The notes below the pieces were generated by a model. It was not told the origin of the DNA, did no database searches, and was given only the letters and a program-made list of their open reading frames with translations. Positions 62,398 to 64,000 of a stretch of 64,000 nucleotides of DNA are shown piece by piece. A program made the position numbers and the translations under genes. This stretch comes from Bryobacterales bacterium KBS 96. Lineage in GTDB: Bacteria > Acidobacteriota > Terriglobia > Bryobacterales > Bryobacteraceae. The stretch spans positions 5,695,357 to 5,759,356 of the forward strand of contig KB906767.1 in the NCBI GenBank assembly GCA_000381625.1, read 5' to 3'. Positions within the stretch are counted from its first letter, which is position 1. Each line of letters starts with the position of its first letter.

Positions 62398-62468
62398 GCA
62401 ATGCCTCAGATCCTATTATGAGCGTTGCCGCTCAAGCGTAGGAGCCCTTCCATGCGCCCCGGCCGACG

Positions 62469-63005
62469 CTAGCCTTCCGCCCGGTCAGCCAATCCTTCGA
62501 AGTCCGGCAGATCGTCGGTTGCTTGTCCCGCCAGGAATAACGACATCAGCGCTTCCAGGCCCTCGCGATCGTCTTCGTCGAAGCGATCCCGCTTTGCGCT
62601 ATCGATGTCCAAGACGCCGACCAGTCTGCCCCAGTTCAGGAGTGGGACTGCAATTTCCGCCTGCGATGCCGGATCGCATACGATGTGGCCGTCAAACTGG
62701 CTCACATCTCCAACGACCAGAGTCTCCCGGTCGGCGGCGGCTTTGCCGCAAACTCCCTTGCCGATCCCGATGCGGCTGCATGCCGGGCGGCCCTGGAAAG
62801 GACCGAGGACCAGTTCTTCCCCCCGGAGGAAATAGAATCCGGCCCAATTGACATCGGGCAGTAAATGGTAGAGCAAAGCCGCGGTATTGGCGGCATTCGC
62901 AAGAAAATCCGGCTCACTTTTTATCAGTTCGGCAAGCTGATTATAAATCTGCTGGTAGCTTTCAGATTTGGGAATGCCAGCCGAAACCGGGACAATTGTG
63001 TGCAT
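62469..63005 (-). CDS. msrC: Free methionine-(R)-sulfoxide reductase (GAF domain)
   Basis: A 178-residue GAF protein, starting at ATG 63005 (MHTIVPVSAGIPKSESYQQIYNQL); an earlier TTG at 63032 is less likely. The three cysteines of fRMsr are present as Cys76, Cys86 and Cys110, with the same spacing (10 and 24) as in the E. coli enzyme: ACSRIGIGKGVCGKAAADRETLVVGDV and HIVCDPASQAEIAVPL. The enzyme repairs free oxidised methionine. It is a single gene here. Confidence 0.93.
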   Translation of the reverse strand: MHTIVPVSAGIPKSESYQQIYNQLAELIKSEPDFLANAANTAALLYHLLPDVNWAGFYFLRGEELVLGPFQGRPACSRIGIGKGVCGKAAADRETLVVGDVSQFDGHIVCDPASQAEIAVPLLNWGRLVGVLDIDSAKRDRFDEDDREGLEALMSLFLAGQATDDLPDFEGLADRAEG

Positions 63006-63169
63006 ATCGGTCCTAAACAGTGTAACGCGCAAATCAATAGAAACAAGTCACTGAATTTTCGTCGCGCACGCTTCAACGTGGTGCGGTAGGGTTTAGCCCG
63101 CGGGCGGCAGTGAACTGCCCAGCGGCACGATGGATCGCGTGCCGCAACGTTCTGCCCGGAAAAACCCTG

Positions 63170-64000
63170 CTATCCATTCGGCCGCTTCCGCTGGTACGGC
63201 GCAGAGATGTAGCCCTTCGCCTCTTTCGCTGCGGGGGATTCCGGGGCGGTTCTCATCGTCTCCTTATACGCCTCGACCGCTTGTACATGTTCTCCTTGCA
63301 GGTCGTAAAGCTGCCCTAATCGTAGCCATGCCAGAACCGCTGTTCCGAGGTCGAGCCTGGAAGCGTTCGACGTCGCTCGTTTCATATCGGCAAGAGCTGG
63401 ATTAAAATCGCCATACCAGAAAAGCAAATTGCCGCGCAGATACGCGATCTTTTCAACGGGCAGATTACGATATCCCGGCGCATGCTCCGCTTGCAGCCGG
63501 CTGACATCGTCCAATACCTGGAGAGCCGCCGTCTTGTTGCCCGCATCGCTGTACATCTGCACTTCCTCAAGCCGCAGCAGGTAATTCCGCGGAAACCGGG
63601 CTGCGCATTCTTTTAACAGCGGGATGGCCTGCTCGGGCTTATGCTCGCGCCGGTAAATCGCGGCGAGCAGGATCTGAGCGTCGTATTTGTTTAGAACTCC
63701 GTGCTGTGCCACGTCCTGCAATTCGCGGATGCCCAACTCGCGGTCTCCGTGAAATCCTGCGAGAAAGCCGAACATGCGAACGTAGAACGGCAGGCTGCCC
63801 ACAACATAATCGTGCAATCCCTGGATCAGATACGCATCCACAAATTTCGGATCGACTGCGAGGATCCGGTCGCTGTACTTCCGCGATGTCGTCGCTTCAT
63901 GAAGCGCCTGGCTCCAGGCTTTCTCCACGAGAAAGGCGTAATTCGCGCGAAGGCCGTGCGCGACGCTCAGCGCGTACAACGCGGGGATGCTATTGGCATC
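63170..64000 (-). CDS. TPR-type periplasmic or cytoplasmic protein (5' end beyond the window)
   Basis: The reading frame is open to the right edge, so the true start is not in view; at least 276 residues are visible. Recognisable tetratricopeptide-like repeats are LLAAIYRREHKPEQAIPLLKECAARFP, LRLEEVQMYSDAGNKTAALQVLDDV and LAWLRLGQLYDLQGEHVQAVEAYKETMRTAPES. A further block, DRILAVDPKFVDAYLIQGLHDYVVGSLPFYVRMFGFL, is hydrophobic and may pack in a membrane or a partner. The end is basic (APYQRKRPNG). Function unknown; it probably mediates protein contacts. Confidence 0.8.
   Translation of the reverse strand, partial: DANSIPALYALSVAHGLRANYAFLVEKAWSQALHEATTSRKYSDRILAVDPKFVDAYLIQGLHDYVVGSLPFYVRMFGFLAGFHGDRELGIRELQDVAQHGVLNKYDAQILLAAIYRREHKPEQAIPLLKECAARFPRNYLLRLEEVQMYSDAGNKTAALQVLDDVSRLQAEHAPGYRNLPVEKIAYLRGNLLFWYGDFNPALADMKRATSNASRLDLGTAVLAWLRLGQLYDLQGEHVQAVEAYKETMRTAPESPAAKEAKGYISAPYQRKRPNG

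Noticed and set aside
1-64000. CRISPR arrays, complete insertion sequences, prophage genes, rRNA
   Set aside because: No regularly spaced repeats, no integrase or phage structural genes and no rRNA sequence were seen on either strand.

Overview
The window looks like chromosomal DNA of an acidobacterium. The signs are three large MacB/FtsX-type permeases of the ADOP kind (one with its own PadR repressor), Oar-like TonB-dependent receptors with a carboxypeptidase-regulatory-like N-terminus, menaquinone synthesis by the futalosine route (mqnA, mqnC), a very large serine/threonine kinase with PEGA repeats, and a tgt-yajC-secD-secF block followed by a tonB-exbB-exbD-exbD-TPR block. The phylum call is an inference from gene content; there is no rRNA in the window. 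Most genes are housekeeping or common accessory genes.

Layout. 1-1.8 kb: tail of a TonB receptor, a Tat-type amidohydrolase and a convergent YceI protein. 1.8-7.7 kb (minus strand): valS, nadC, birA, coaX and a small uncharacterised protein, tightly packed, with a long inverted repeat between valS and nadC that also encodes the last valS codons. 8.2-11.6 kb: an accessory patch, visibly more AT-rich, with a small P-loop ATPase, a stand-alone OLD-family ATPase/TOPRIM nuclease and three small unknown genes, ending at tRNA-Pro(UGG). 12-26 kb: a secreted glycosidase-like protein with a malectin domain, two ADOP permeases, a sugar dehydrogenase with foreign-looking base use, a divergent AraC/methyltransferase pair, a truncated haemoglobin, a PadR repressor with a perfect palindromic operator, a Tat-exported sugar isomerase-like protein and a VOC protein. 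26.3-29.8 kb: a trans-sulfuration enzyme overlapping cysS, then a RAYT transposase inside a cluster of cloverleaf-like repeats. 29.8-38.1 kb (plus strand): tgt, yajC, secD, secF, tonB, exbB, two exbD and a TPR lipoprotein. 38.2-46 kb: a cytidylate-kinase-like protein, mqnC/mqnA, yjbQ, an O-antigen-ligase-like protein, a membrane protein and a MarR-ClC operon. 46-51 kb: the 1,600-residue kinase. 51-64 kb: an acetyltransferase, a 53-residue secreted basic peptide, a DUF2905 protein, a sugar isomerase, acs, a full TonB receptor, a third ADOP permease, a Uma2 nuclease, a free-methionine-sulfoxide reductase and a TPR protein cut by the window edge.

How the parts fit. SecDF-YajC drives export of the many signal-peptide proteins here. 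TonB-ExbBD can energise the two TonB receptors, although they are not adjacent. MqnA and MqnC feed menaquinone to the respiratory chain. The parts I could not explain from standard families are the OLD-centred patch next to tRNA-Pro, the RAYT-linked three-arm repeat family (with a distant copy near 59.3 kb), and several long palindromes at or inside gene ends (valS, tgt, exbB/exbD, exbD/TPR). No CRISPR array, prophage, integrase or complete insertion sequence was found.
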